Below, piece by piece: positions 37,082 through 45,165 of a stretch of 64,000 nt of DNA; the first letter of the stretch is position 1, and each line of letters begins with the position of its first letter. Position numbers and translations under genes: made by a program. Source of the DNA: CAWBVG01 sp963792175 (GTDB lineage Bacteria > Acidobacteriota > Vicinamibacteria > Vicinamibacterales > CAVVIG01); NCBI GenBank assembly GCA_963792175.1, contig CAWBVG010000050.1:1-64000 (forward strand), written 5' to 3'. The notes beneath the pieces were generated by a model, which saw only the letters and a list, made by a program, of their open reading frames with translations, made no database searches and was not told the DNA's origin.

Positions 37082-39219
37082 ATGATGGGAAGCGATGATG
37101 TTTTCGAGTTCGAGGGATTCCGGCTCGACTTGCGCCGGATGGGTGTCTGGAAACACGACCAGCGGATTCTGCTCGAGCCGAAAGCCGTGGACGTTCTGCG
37201 CCACCTGGTCGCAAACCGCGATCGGCTCGTCACCAAGGACGAGCTCCTCGACTGCGTCTGGAAAGACACGTTCGTCACGCCCAACGCGCTGACGCGCGCC
37301 GTCGCACAGCTCCGGAAGAGTCTGGGCGACGACGTCGAGCATCCGAGGCTGATTGAGACGATCACCAAGCGGGGATACCGGTTCGTCGCCCCCGTCACGA
37401 TCCCGGCCCCGATCCCGGCCCCGATCCCGGCCCGATCCCGGCACCAGTCCCGGCACCGATCTCGGCCGTCGCCTCAAACGCCCCCGTGACCGTCGCCTCG
37501 ATCGGCGGCCTTCTCGCAGTCGTGTTGCTCGTCGGTTGGCTCGTCGCGGCCCCGCGAACGAGCCGTCCGTCCGCGCCGCTCAACATCGTCGCGCTCACGT
37601 CGTTCGGCGACGTGATCGACGCGATTATTTCGCCTGACGCGAGGTACGTCGCGTTCGTGCGGTCGTCTCAAGGCCGCCAGTCGCTGTGGATCCGGCAACT
37701 GCGCGGCACGAATGCGATTCAGGTGGTGGGGCCGGAAGCCGTCAGCTTCTTCGGCATGTCGTTCGCGCCCGACTCCTCGTCGATCTACTACGTCGTGCGC
37801 GGGCCCGAACCGCTGGCGCGTCCGGCCGGCATGCTCTTTCAGATTCCGGCGCTCGGCGGGGCGCCGCGGCGACTTGGTACTCCGCTCGATCACTATCCCG
37901 TCGTCTCGCCCGACGGAACGGCCATCGCGTCGCTGCGGGCCGACTATCCGGCACCGGGCCAGAGCGCGCTCGTGACCGTCGCTGCTGACGGCTCCGGCAT
38001 GCGAACGGTGATGGCCGTGAGTCCGCCCGAGATGCTGGCGCCCGGCTTCTTCGTGGCACCAGCCTGGTCGCCGGCCGGCGATCGACTCGCGGCAGCGGTC
38101 CGCAACACCGATACGGGTACCGCGCATCTGTTGACCGTCGACGTGGCGACCGGTGCCGTCCATCGGCTGTCAACGGCGTTCGCGAGCGCGTCGTTCGCGT
38201 CCTGGATGCCCGACGGATCGGGCCTCGTGTTCACAGGCGCCACGAAACGGAAGACGACGGCTGAATTCGGTTCCGACTTGTGGTTCCAGCCACTGCCCGA
38301 CGGACCGCCGCGGCCGATCACGACGGGAGTCATCGAATACCGTAATGCGACGATCTCCGCCGACGGGACATCGCTGGTCAGCGTGGGCAGCTTGCAGAAC
38401 GCGGGGCTCTGGCGCCTGCCGCTTGCCGGCGATCGGCTCGAGCGAATTCCCTCGCAGAAGGAGGACGGCATCGCCGGACTGGCGTGGCTCGACGCCAAGA
38501 CCATGGTGTTCACGTCGTTCGACGGCGGCACGGCGCAGATCTGGACGATGGGCACGGACGGTTCGGGCCGGCGTCAGCTGACGACCGACGGATGGAATGG
38601 CTCGCCGCGTCCGACCGCGGACGGTGGAACGATCTTCTTCGTCACGAATCGCAGTGGACGCGCCGGCATCTGGCGCATGGATGCATCGGGCGCCGGCCAG
38701 CGTTTCGTCGCCGAGGCGCCGGAGTCATGGGATCTCGCGCTGTCGTCCGACGACCGAACGCTGCTCTTCACCGGGCCGAGCGTCGACCGCGTCGACTCCA
38801 CGTGGACGGTGCCCACCGCCGGCGGACAGCCGTCGCTGCTCGTGAAGGGCTTGACGCACGCCGTGGAGTCGCCGGATGGGCGCGCGGTGGCCGGCTTCTG
38901 GCAGGCGCGGCCCGACGCGCCGCTCGCGCTCGCCGTGTTCCCCCGTGCCGGCGGGAATCCCAGCGCCGTATTTTCGGGCAGCGTGCCGACGGTCAACGGC
39001 GGCGTGTGGTGGAGCCGCGACGGCCGTTCGTTGTACTACACGAATGCGGATCGGATGAACGTCTGGCGGCAGCCGCTCAGCGGAGCGGCGGCGACGGTCG
39101 TGACCGGGCTGGCGGACGGCATGATCGGCCGCGGGGATCTGTCCGTCGATGGCCGGAGCCTGCTCGCGGTCCGGGCGAACCCGCTGCGCGACGCGTTCCT
39201 GATCACGGGCTTCCGTTAA
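37082..39219 (+). CDS. Winged-helix/TolB-propeller transmembrane regulator, frameshifted in its linker
   Basis: About 712 residues. An OmpR/CadC-type winged helix (about 8-105: LEPKAVDVLRHLVANRDRLV, RAVAQLRKSLGDD, ETITKRGYRFVAPV) is followed by a Pro-Ile/Ala linker, a membrane helix (VASIGGLLAVVLLVGWLVAA) and a TolB-like beta-propeller with repeated SPDxxxxA/F-type blades (ISPDARYVAFV, SFAPDSSSIYYV, RPTADGGTIFFVTN). This one-component layout is widespread in Acidobacteria. The target promoter is unknown; the divergent protease is a natural candidate. One missing C at about 37431-37433 breaks the frame. It overlaps the convergent tannase stop by four bases. Confidence 0.82.
37399..37463 (+). 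repeat. 12-bp minisatellite encoding the Pro-rich linker
   Basis: Three consecutive copies of GATCCCGGCCCC, the third one base short (37423-37433), then degenerate GTCCCGGCACC-type copies. In-frame it encodes PIPAPIPA repeats between the DNA-binding domain and membrane helix. The short copy is exactly where the reading frame breaks. Confidence 0.8.
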
Positions 39220-40748
39220 TCTGGCGCCTCGCAGCGGAAGTTCCGCGCATCATCGGTGCTGCCGCTGCCGCTGTATTTCGCGACCGCCGGATACGCACAG
39301 AGGGGCCGTGTTCGATCGGCGACTCCTCCCGCCATGTGGGAGGCCAGGATGGACGGCGGTTTGACGCCGGTCTCGACCCACCGATCGATCGCTGCCACCT
39401 TGTCGAACACGTCAGTGCCAGGTCCGCCCTGGCAGTGACCCATCCCCGGCACCATGAACAGCGCCAGCGAGCTCGAGGCGGCAGGCCCCACCGCTTCGTT
39501 GATGCGCTTGAACATGATCAGACTGGCGTCAGGTGTGACGAGGGGATCCGCCCACCCGTGATACATCAGCAGCTTGCCGCCGCGGCTGAAGAATCGCGTG
39601 AGATTCGGATCGCCGCCGTAGAGCAATCCGTTGTCAGCGCGGACCGCGCGTTCGACGTCATCGGGAACCCGGATCGCGTGATAGTCCCAATTCGCGGTGA
39701 AGACAATCTTCTTCATGCCTTCCAGCGATTCTCCAGAGGGCACCGGACCTCCGACGCCGCCCCACCCAAGTTCCGACCCCGGATAGTAGCGACCCGGATG
39801 CAGGACGGCGCCGCTTCGTCGATCGACGATCGGTGACGCCATCATTTTGGCGGACTCGACCTGGGGTTTCGTCAGGCAATCGGCACGATCGTCGCCCGAG
39901 CACGTCAACGCGGCCAGGTCGTAGGAGCATCGTGCCGGGTTTTCGATGACACCGTCCTTCACGCCGTCCAGGCTGTCGCATGCGCTGAGCACGGCGGCGT
40001 GAATCATCGGGTACTTGCTCGGTGGAATGACCGCGGCGGGTTCGCGGTTCATGAAGACGTTCAGGGCGACCCGGGCGGCGTAGAGCCGCATCTGGTCCCA
40101 GGACGCGTCACCGGCCACGATCCCGTCGAAATCCTCCGGGTAGCGCTGCGCTTCGATCAGCGCCTGCCTGCCTCCCGTCGAGCACGAGCTGAAGTAGGAC
40201 CTCACGGGGCGCGCATCGTAGTGCGCGGCGATGAGGCTCTTGGCCGAGACCGTCATGTCGTGGATCGCGCGGTAGGCGAAGTCGACGAGCTTCTCGGGAT
40301 GTCCGGGCACGAAATCGCCGTTGCCGCCGACGTGGCCGGTGTCCGTAGCCGCGGCGGCATAGCCCGCCGTGACCGCCGCCGCGAGTGCCGGATACGGAAT
40401 CGTCCCACCCAATCCGCCGTTGCCGACACCCTGGAACTTGCGGTTCCAGCCCGATCGCGGCAGCCACACCTCGACGCGGATGTCGGAGTCAGGCGTTGGC
40501 GTCAGCCGCGCCGTGACGCGGCAAAACGCCGGGAGCGTCCTGAACGTGCCGGCCGCCGACGCATTGGGTGCAGTCGGCGGCGTGAATCCGCCGGCTTGAA
40601 CCGACTCGGCGGAGACGATTGTCCCGCCGGCCAGCGGCACCCGAGCGAGGGCCTCGCACGCGATGGGTTCAGCCGCGGCGACTCGAGTCGTGTCGGATCC
40701 ACCCAGCGCGAGAACGGCCACAACTCCAGCGAATGGTCCGATCCTCAT
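39216..40748 (-). CDS. Tannase/feruloyl esterase family protein, secreted
   Basis: 510 residues. ATG 40748 follows GGGAGA. Signal peptide FAGVVAVLALGGSDTTRVAAA. The catalytic Ser lies in YFSSCSTGGRQALIEAQRYP (the CS-x-GGR motif of the family). The acid/base pair is expected in GWADPLVTP (Asp) and PGMGHCQGGPG (His with Cys), the CS-D-HC arrangement in which a disulfide ties Ser and His loops. It should hydrolyse ester bonds of hydroxycinnamate- or gallate-type plant phenolics outside the cytoplasm. Confidence 0.9.
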   Translation of the reverse strand: MRIGPFAGVVAVLALGGSDTTRVAAAEPIACEALARVPLAGGTIVSAESVQAGGFTPPTAPNASAAGTFRTLPAFCRVTARLTPTPDSDIRVEVWLPRSGWNRKFQGVGNGGLGGTIPYPALAAAVTAGYAAAATDTGHVGGNGDFVPGHPEKLVDFAYRAIHDMTVSAKSLIAAHYDARPVRSYFSSCSTGGRQALIEAQRYPEDFDGIVAGDASWDQMRLYAARVALNVFMNREPAAVIPPSKYPMIHAAVLSACDSLDGVKDGVIENPARCSYDLAALTCSGDDRADCLTKPQVESAKMMASPIVDRRSGAVLHPGRYYPGSELGWGGVGGPVPSGESLEGMKKIVFTANWDYHAIRVPDDVERAVRADNGLLYGGDPNLTRFFSRGGKLLMYHGWADPLVTPDASLIMFKRINEAVGPAASSSLALFMVPGMGHCQGGPGTDVFDKVAAIDRWVETGVKPPSILASHMAGGVADRTRPLCAYPAVAKYSGSGSTDDARNFRCEAPD

Positions 40749-40764
40749 GATTCTTGTCTCCCGC

Positions 40765-41397
40765 CTAGAGTAGACCAATCGAATCGCCGACGGCCACTCG
40801 CCCCGGTGTGATCACGGAGGCGTTCAGGCAGATCGTTCCGTCAAAACGCCGCACGATGTCACGAAGCACGTCCGTGTCCTGCGCCAACGACATCGGATCG
40901 AATGTCGTCATCACGCAACGCGCGCGCAAGCTGTCGAGGGCGATGACGGCGACTCCCACCTGCAGACGCCGACCTTCCCATTCGCGCTCCTCGAGGCCGT
41001 CGACTCCGCCGACAACCAGATTGGGCCGAAGTCGCCTTGCATCGCGCCCGAACGCCTCGAGTGCGCCGTCGGTGGCGACGAGCAGCGGGAGGACATCGAA
41101 CCGGCTGGCGTCAACGCGTCGGAGGTGCGCTCCGGGGCCCGCCGCGGCGACGACGAGCGCCTCGGCCTCGGGCGTGGTCCAGAGGTGTCCGTCGACCATG
41201 GGCTCGCCGTCCGCGCCCAAGGTTCCCTGATGACCGAGAAGAGCCGGGTGGGTTCGGGCGGTGATCAGGCGCCCGCGCCGATCGAAAACCTGGACCGTGC
41301 GATCGCCATGAATTCCGTCAGATGAGAGCTCGGCGGCCGACAGCTGCTCGCCGCGCATCGACTTGATCGGATACCGCCAAATCGCCGCGAGCTTCAT
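40765..41397 (-). CDS. MOSC domain protein
   Basis: 211 residues. An N-terminal MOSC_N beta-barrel part (KLAAIWRYPIKSMRGEQL, SDGIHGDRTVQVFD) precedes a MOSC domain with RPNLVVGGVDGLEEREWEG and the conserved Cys in SLRARCVMTTFDP. Such proteins carry molybdenum cofactor and act as mARC/YcbX-type N-oxide reductases or sulfur carriers. ATG 41397 is taken as the start because the conserved barrel begins at residue 2. It lies 16 bases upstream of the tannase start and may be cotranscribed. Confidence 0.88.
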   Translation of the reverse strand: MKLAAIWRYPIKSMRGEQLSAAELSSDGIHGDRTVQVFDRRGRLITARTHPALLGHQGTLGADGEPMVDGHLWTTPEAEALVVAAAGPGAHLRRVDASRFDVLPLLVATDGALEAFGRDARRLRPNLVVGGVDGLEEREWEGRRLQVGVAVIALDSLRARCVMTTFDPMSLAQDTDVLRDIVRRFDGTICLNASVITPGRVAVGDSIGLL

Positions 41398-41477
41398 CGG
41401 ACGGCCATTGTACCGTCGCGGCCGGATCATCGGGCGTGCTCGCGCTGGTCGAGTTTAGTGTTCGACCGTGTTCACCG

Positions 41478-42368
41478 TCAGTGCACGGTCGTGAGCTGAC
41501 GGTCGATATGCGCGAGCTTGTCCGGGTTGCGGACGACGCGAATGCCCGAAATCACGTCGTCGTCGATTGAGAGCACGAAGATCGACTCGAGCCGTTGTCC
41601 GACACGAACCACGAGTGCGAGCTCGGCGTTGACGTCTTCGATCCTCAAGGACACGTCGGCCACCCCCGCAACTTGCGCGGTGCGATGCAGGCCGATCAGG
41701 AAATTGAGCACCCGGTCGCGACCGAGCAGAGGGCGACGCGCCGCGGACGCCTTGCCGCCCCCATCGCTCCAGACGCCGACGTCTTTGGCGAGCAGCGCGG
41801 CCAGCTCGGTGCCGTTGCCGGACGAGAACGCGTGGGCGAAGCGCTCTGCGGCGGCGCGCCTCGATTGCGCGGTGCCGGTCAGGCGCGGACGCCCTTCTGC
41901 AAGCCGTGCCTTCGCCCGATGCAGCAACTGCCGTGAATGTTCGGCCGTCAGCCCGAGCATCTCCGCGATCTCTGAATGCTCGTACTCGAAGACGTCCTTG
42001 AGCACGAAGACAGCACGCTCCTCGGGCGACAGCTTTTCGAGAAGGACGAGGAACGCGAGAGTCACCGACTCGGCGCGCTGCAGCATGGTGTCGGGGCCCT
42101 CGATTTCGGAAGTGAGCACCGGCTCGGGCAACCACGGTCCGATGTATTCCTCGCGTGTGGCTCGAGCGGATTTCAGGCGATCCAGACAGAGACGGGTGAC
42201 GATCGTCGTGGCGAATGCCTTCGGGGACCGGATGGCCGACCGCTCGGCGCTGCGGTAACGAAGCCAGGCATCCTGCAACACGTCCTCCGCGTCGGACGCG
42301 CTTCCGAGCATCCGGTAGGCGATGGAAAAGAGCAACGGGCGATCGGTGTTGAAGACGTCCTTGTCCAT
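41478..42368 (-). CDS. ECF41-family RNA polymerase sigma factor with SnoaL-like C-terminal domain
   Basis: 296 residues. Sigma-70 region 2 (about 10-75: FSIAYRMLGSASDAEDVLQD) and region 4 (about 110-160: LSPEERAVFVLKDVFEYEH, IAEMLGLTAEHSRQLLHRA) are joined by a linker containing WLPEPV. The SnoaL-like tail (about 170-296) carries DGGGK and NPDKL. These three motifs define the ECF41 group as I recall it, in which the tail replaces an anti-sigma factor. ATG 42368 lies three bases after the epimerase stop. A promoter of the ECF41 type heads the operon, so autoregulation is likely. Confidence 0.93.
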   Translation of the reverse strand: MDKDVFNTDRPLLFSIAYRMLGSASDAEDVLQDAWLRYRSAERSAIRSPKAFATTIVTRLCLDRLKSARATREEYIGPWLPEPVLTSEIEGPDTMLQRAESVTLAFLVLLEKLSPEERAVFVLKDVFEYEHSEIAEMLGLTAEHSRQLLHRAKARLAEGRPRLTGTAQSRRAAAERFAHAFSSGNGTELAALLAKDVGVWSDGGGKASAARRPLLGRDRVLNFLIGLHRTAQVAGVADVSLRIEDVNAELALVVRVGQRLESIFVLSIDDDVISGIRVVRNPDKLAHIDRQLTTVH

Positions 42369-42371
42369 CGT

Positions 42372-43280
42372 TCACGCCGCCTGTCGAAACATGTCCGCGA
42401 GGCCGTCCCGCATCGTCGGGTACTTGGGCCGCCAGCCGAGATCCGACTTCGCCGCGGTGTTCGACAGCGGCATCCGAATCGACGTCATCCGCGCCATGTA
42501 AGGCGCGATCAGACGCGGCAGCCAGCCTGGCACTCTGAGGGGCGCAGGCGATCCTGTGTATTCCGCGATCGTTTGGACGATCTCGGTCATGCTCGCCGCG
42601 CGATCGTCCACGATGTCGTAGACGCCGCCAGCGGGCGCCCGGTCAAGCGCCAGCAGCGTCGCGCTGACGGCGTCCGCCACGTGGATCAGCGGCAGTTGGC
42701 CGGCGTCGCCGCGGACGATTGGCAGCCTCCGCTTTCGCACCATCTCGATCATGGTAACGGTGGACGGCGTCTCGAGGCCGTAGAACAAGCCGTACCGAAG
42801 GATGACACCTTCGATCGAGCCGCGCCGGGTCGCCTCCAGCACCTGGCGCTCCATCGATTGAACGGCAGCCGCCGCGTCGTCGACGGGTGCGGGCGCGACC
42901 GGTCCCCGAGCCGACAGCATGGCAAACGAGCCGACGACGAATCGCGGGGTGCCGACGTGGGTGGCGGCTTCGAGGAGATGGCGCGTGCCGTCGATCCGCA
43001 GCCGGTTGGTCGCCTCGAGATCGCTCGGGCGACGCGGCCCGCCCTTCGGCAGCGCGGTCAATTGATGAACGATGTGTGTCGGACGAGCGGCCTCGACGGC
43101 CGCGATCAGGGCCTCGCGATTCAGCGCGTCCGCAATCGCCACCGACGCGCCTGACGCGAGCAGTTCGTCGCGCTTGCTCGAGGACCGGGTCAAAGCGGTG
43201 ACCTCATGTCCGGCTGCGACGAGAGCTCGTACGAGGGGAGTGCCGATAGTGCCTGATCCACCCGCAACAAAGACTTTCAT
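42372..43280 (-). CDS. NAD-dependent epimerase/dehydratase family protein
   Basis: 302 residues. Rossmann motif FVAGGSGTIGTPLV (GxxGxxG) at the N-terminus, short-chain extended-SDR features, and RYGLFYG holding the Tyr region. The catalytic YxxxK is not obvious, so it may bind nucleotide without standard epimerase chemistry. ATG 43280 overlaps the stop of the upstream membrane protein gene (ATGA). Epimerases or oxidoreductases are the usual targets of ECF41 sigma factors, which fits its position beside the sigma gene. Confidence 0.88.
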   Translation of the reverse strand: MKVFVAGGSGTIGTPLVRALVAAGHEVTALTRSSSKRDELLASGASVAIADALNREALIAAVEAARPTHIVHQLTALPKGGPRRPSDLEATNRLRIDGTRHLLEAATHVGTPRFVVGSFAMLSARGPVAPAPVDDAAAAVQSMERQVLEATRRGSIEGVILRYGLFYGLETPSTVTMIEMVRKRRLPIVRGDAGQLPLIHVADAVSATLLALDRAPAGGVYDIVDDRAASMTEIVQTIAEYTGSPAPLRVPGWLPRLIAPYMARMTSIRMPLSNTAAKSDLGWRPKYPTMRDGLADMFRQAA

Positions 43281-43684
43281 GACACCTGTGTCCTTTCCCG
43301 GGCTAAACGGATCGCCAGTACCGATCCGACCGCCTCAGTCAGCGCGAGCAGCACCGCTGTCGTCGCGAAAAGCGTCCGCCACTGTTGCGCGACGTGGGAG
43401 ACATGATCGGGACTGGCAAGCAGAAAGTGATTCACTACGCCGAAGACCAGCGACGCGGCCATCGTGATCGCGATGACCCAATTCCCGATTCGCCACCCCA
43501 GCCGGCTCAGCGCCAACCCCACGATCGGTCCTGCCAGGATGACGATGTACACGAAGAGGTTCGCGGCAGGGGAGAGCGGCACGTCCGCGCCGGCGTGGGC
43601 CGCGCCGTGGACGAATGAGATGGCCAGATGCGACAGGACCGCCGCCGTCAGCCAGCGGCTCCCGGGACTGAAGGTTCCGCCCAT
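43277..43684 (-). CDS. Four-helix membrane protein, first gene of the ECF41 operon
   Basis: 135 residues with four hydrophobic helices (WLTAAVLSHLAISFVHGAAH, LFVYIVILAGPIVGLAL, NWVIAITMAASLVFGVVNHF, TLFATTAVLLALTEAVGSVL). Several His residues lie in or near helices 1 and 3. I do not recognise a family. ATG 43684 is only about ten bases from the -10 element of the predicted promoter and no ribosome site precedes it, so the message may be leaderless. Confidence 0.75.
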   Translation of the reverse strand: MGGTFSPGSRWLTAAVLSHLAISFVHGAAHAGADVPLSPAANLFVYIVILAGPIVGLALSRLGWRIGNWVIAITMAASLVFGVVNHFLLASPDHVSHVAQQWRTLFATTAVLLALTEAVGSVLAIRLARERTQVS

Positions 43685-43693
43685 GCTTAATGA

Positions 43694-43720
43694 GACGAGC
43701 GGGGAGGCCCAAACGTGACA
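43694..43720 (-). promoter_or_regulatory. ECF41-type promoter (TGTCAC...CGTC)
   Basis: On the - strand TGTCACG (43720-43714) and CGTC (43697-43694) are separated by exactly 16 bases. ECF41 promoters are described with a TGTCACA -35 and CGTC -10 (from memory). The site faces the three-gene operon that ends with the ECF41 sigma gene, and its -10 lies about ten bases before ATG 43684. Confidence 0.75.
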
Positions 43721-43748
43721 ACGCGTTGACGCAACAATCGACCGGCGC

Positions 43749-43778
43749 TTGACATATTCCCATATGGGAATGTATAGA
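43749..43778 (+). promoter_or_regulatory. ArsR-gene promoter with palindromic operator between -35 and -10
   Basis: TTGACA (43749-43754) and TATAGA (43773-43778) are 18 bases apart. The spacer contains the perfect 16-bp palindrome ATTCCCATATGGGAAT (43756-43771). A dimeric ArsR-type repressor bound there would block RNA polymerase. The predicted start of transcription is at or next to GTG 43786. Confidence 0.75.
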
Positions 43779-43785
43779 TCAGGGC

Positions 43786-44109
43786 GTGCCCCGAGCGTTG
43801 ACCACATCGGATCCGTTCAACGCCATTGCCGAACCCCGGCGCCGACACATCCTCGTGTTCATCGCCGCCAGTGAACGGTCGGTCGGCGAAATCGCCGAGG
43901 CACTCGAGCTGGCGCAGCCGTCGGTCTCCAAGCACCTGAACGTGCTCCGGAATGTCGACCTCGTCACCGTGAGACGCGACGGCCGGCGGATCCTGTATCG
44001 AGCGAACGCACAGACGCTCAAAACGATTCACGACTGGTCCGGCATGTTTGCCCAGCATTGGCGCGGGCAACTTCGGCGCATCAAAGCGCATGCGGAGGAG
44101 AAACGATGA
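43786..44109 (+). CDS. ArsR-family winged-helix repressor
   Basis: 107 residues from GTG 43786. A compact winged helix with EPRRRHILVFIAASERSV, recognition helix LAQPSVSKHLNVLRNVDLV and wing VRRDGRRILYRAN. It lacks the ELCVCD-type metal-binding Cys motif, as usual for the subgroup linked to SRPBCC proteins. Its own promoter carries a palindromic operator. The stop overlaps the next start (ATGA). Confidence 0.9.
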   Translation: MPRALTTSDPFNAIAEPRRRHILVFIAASERSVGEIAEALELAQPSVSKHLNVLRNVDLVTVRRDGRRILYRANAQTLKTIHDWSGMFAQHWRGQLRRIKAHAEEKR

Positions 44110-44561
44110 CCACCACAGCACCTGTCGCAGAGCTTCAGACGTTCACCATCACCGAAGACATCACCGTGCGCGCATCGCTCGAGCAGACATTTCAATCGCT
44201 CGTGGCGCAGATGGGGCGGCTCAACGAAACACCGGACGGTACGCCGCTGCCGATGATCCTGGAAACGCATCCCGGTGGCCGCTGGTATCGCGACCTGGGC
44301 GGCGACAACGGGCACCTCTGGGGCTTCGTTCAGAGCATCAAGCGGCCCGTGCTCCTGGAAATCTGGGGCCCGTTGTTCATGTCGACGGCCGCCACGTCGA
44401 ACCTGCTGTACCGGTTGAGCGAAACACCGGAAGGCACGCTGATCAAGTTCACGCACACGCTGGTAGGGCCGTTCCCCGAAGAGCATCGATCCCGGCTCGG
44501 ATCGGGATGGGCGGCGCTGCATGAGCGTGTCCGCAAGGCCGCCGAAGACGCGGCGCGATAG
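44106..44561 (+). CDS. SRPBCC (AHSA1-like) domain protein
   Basis: 151 residues. START-like fold pattern: EDITVRASLEQTFQSLVAQM, PGGRWYRDLGGDNGHLWGFV, IKFTHTLVGPFPEE and a long C-terminal helix (GWAALHERVRKAAEDAA). The fold encloses a hydrophobic ligand cavity. ArsR-SRPBCC gene pairs are common; the SRPBCC protein may sense or bind the compound that inactivates the repressor. Translationally coupled to the repressor gene. Confidence 0.85.
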   Translation: MTTTAPVAELQTFTITEDITVRASLEQTFQSLVAQMGRLNETPDGTPLPMILETHPGGRWYRDLGGDNGHLWGFVQSIKRPVLLEIWGPLFMSTAATSNLLYRLSETPEGTLIKFTHTLVGPFPEEHRSRLGSGWAALHERVRKAAEDAAR

Positions 44562-44570
44562 GAGGACTCA

Positions 44571-45074
44571 ATGAGGATGATTGACGGACTGCTTGCGGAG
44601 CTCGAACAGGAAGCTGAAACGACGCGTCGTGTGCTCGAGCGGATCCCGCAGGCGCACCTGACGTGGAAGCCGCACCCCAAATCGATGTCGCTCGGCCAGC
44701 TCGCGCTGCATGTCGCCACCGTGCCCGGCATGGTCGCAGAGCTGGCGGCGTTGGATACGATTCCCGAGCCGCCGGCCTTCGTGCAGCCCGAGGCCGCCAC
44801 CGCGTCGGAACTGGTGCCCTCGCTGACAGAGAGCGTCGCCAAGGCAAAACGAGCGCTCGGCGGATTCGACGATGCGAGGATGGGCGCGATGTGGCGGCTG
44901 CAGAGCGGCGGCCGGGAGATCATGGCGATGCCGCGCGTCGCGTTCGTTCGCGCCATCATGTTGAACCACTGGTACCACCACCGCGGCCAGCTGCTCGTCT
45001 ATCTGCGGTTGCTCAATCAGTCCGTGCCGTCGGTATACGGTCCGACCGCTGACGAAAACCCGTTCGCGGCGTAG
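44571..45074 (+). CDS. DinB-like four-helix protein
   Basis: 167 residues after a GGAGG ribosome site. The DinB/DUF664 signature is seen as ERIPQAHLTWKPHPKSMSLG, LALHVATVPGM (metal-ligand His) and NHWYHHRGQLLVYLRLL (paired His residues). These bind a divalent metal in a helical bundle. Some relatives are thiol-dependent transferases or dehydratases; the substrate is unknown. Third gene of the ArsR operon, nine bases after the SRPBCC gene. Confidence 0.88.
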   Translation: MRMIDGLLAELEQEAETTRRVLERIPQAHLTWKPHPKSMSLGQLALHVATVPGMVAELAALDTIPEPPAFVQPEAATASELVPSLTESVAKAKRALGGFDDARMGAMWRLQSGGREIMAMPRVAFVRAIMLNHWYHHRGQLLVYLRLLNQSVPSVYGPTADENPFAA

Positions 45075-45165
45075 AGCCCTCGCAGGCCCTGGCTCTTCCT
45101 GGCGATGGAAGAGCGCTGGCGCCGCGCAGGCGTGCTCTCCTACAATTCGATTCGAGGAGAACACC

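Noticed and set aside
41478..42368. ECF sigma factor with a separate anti-sigma factor
   Set aside because: The adjacent membrane protein has no zinc-finger or anti-sigma motif, and the SnoaL-like tail with DGGGK/NPDKL already provides the regulatory part in ECF41 factors.
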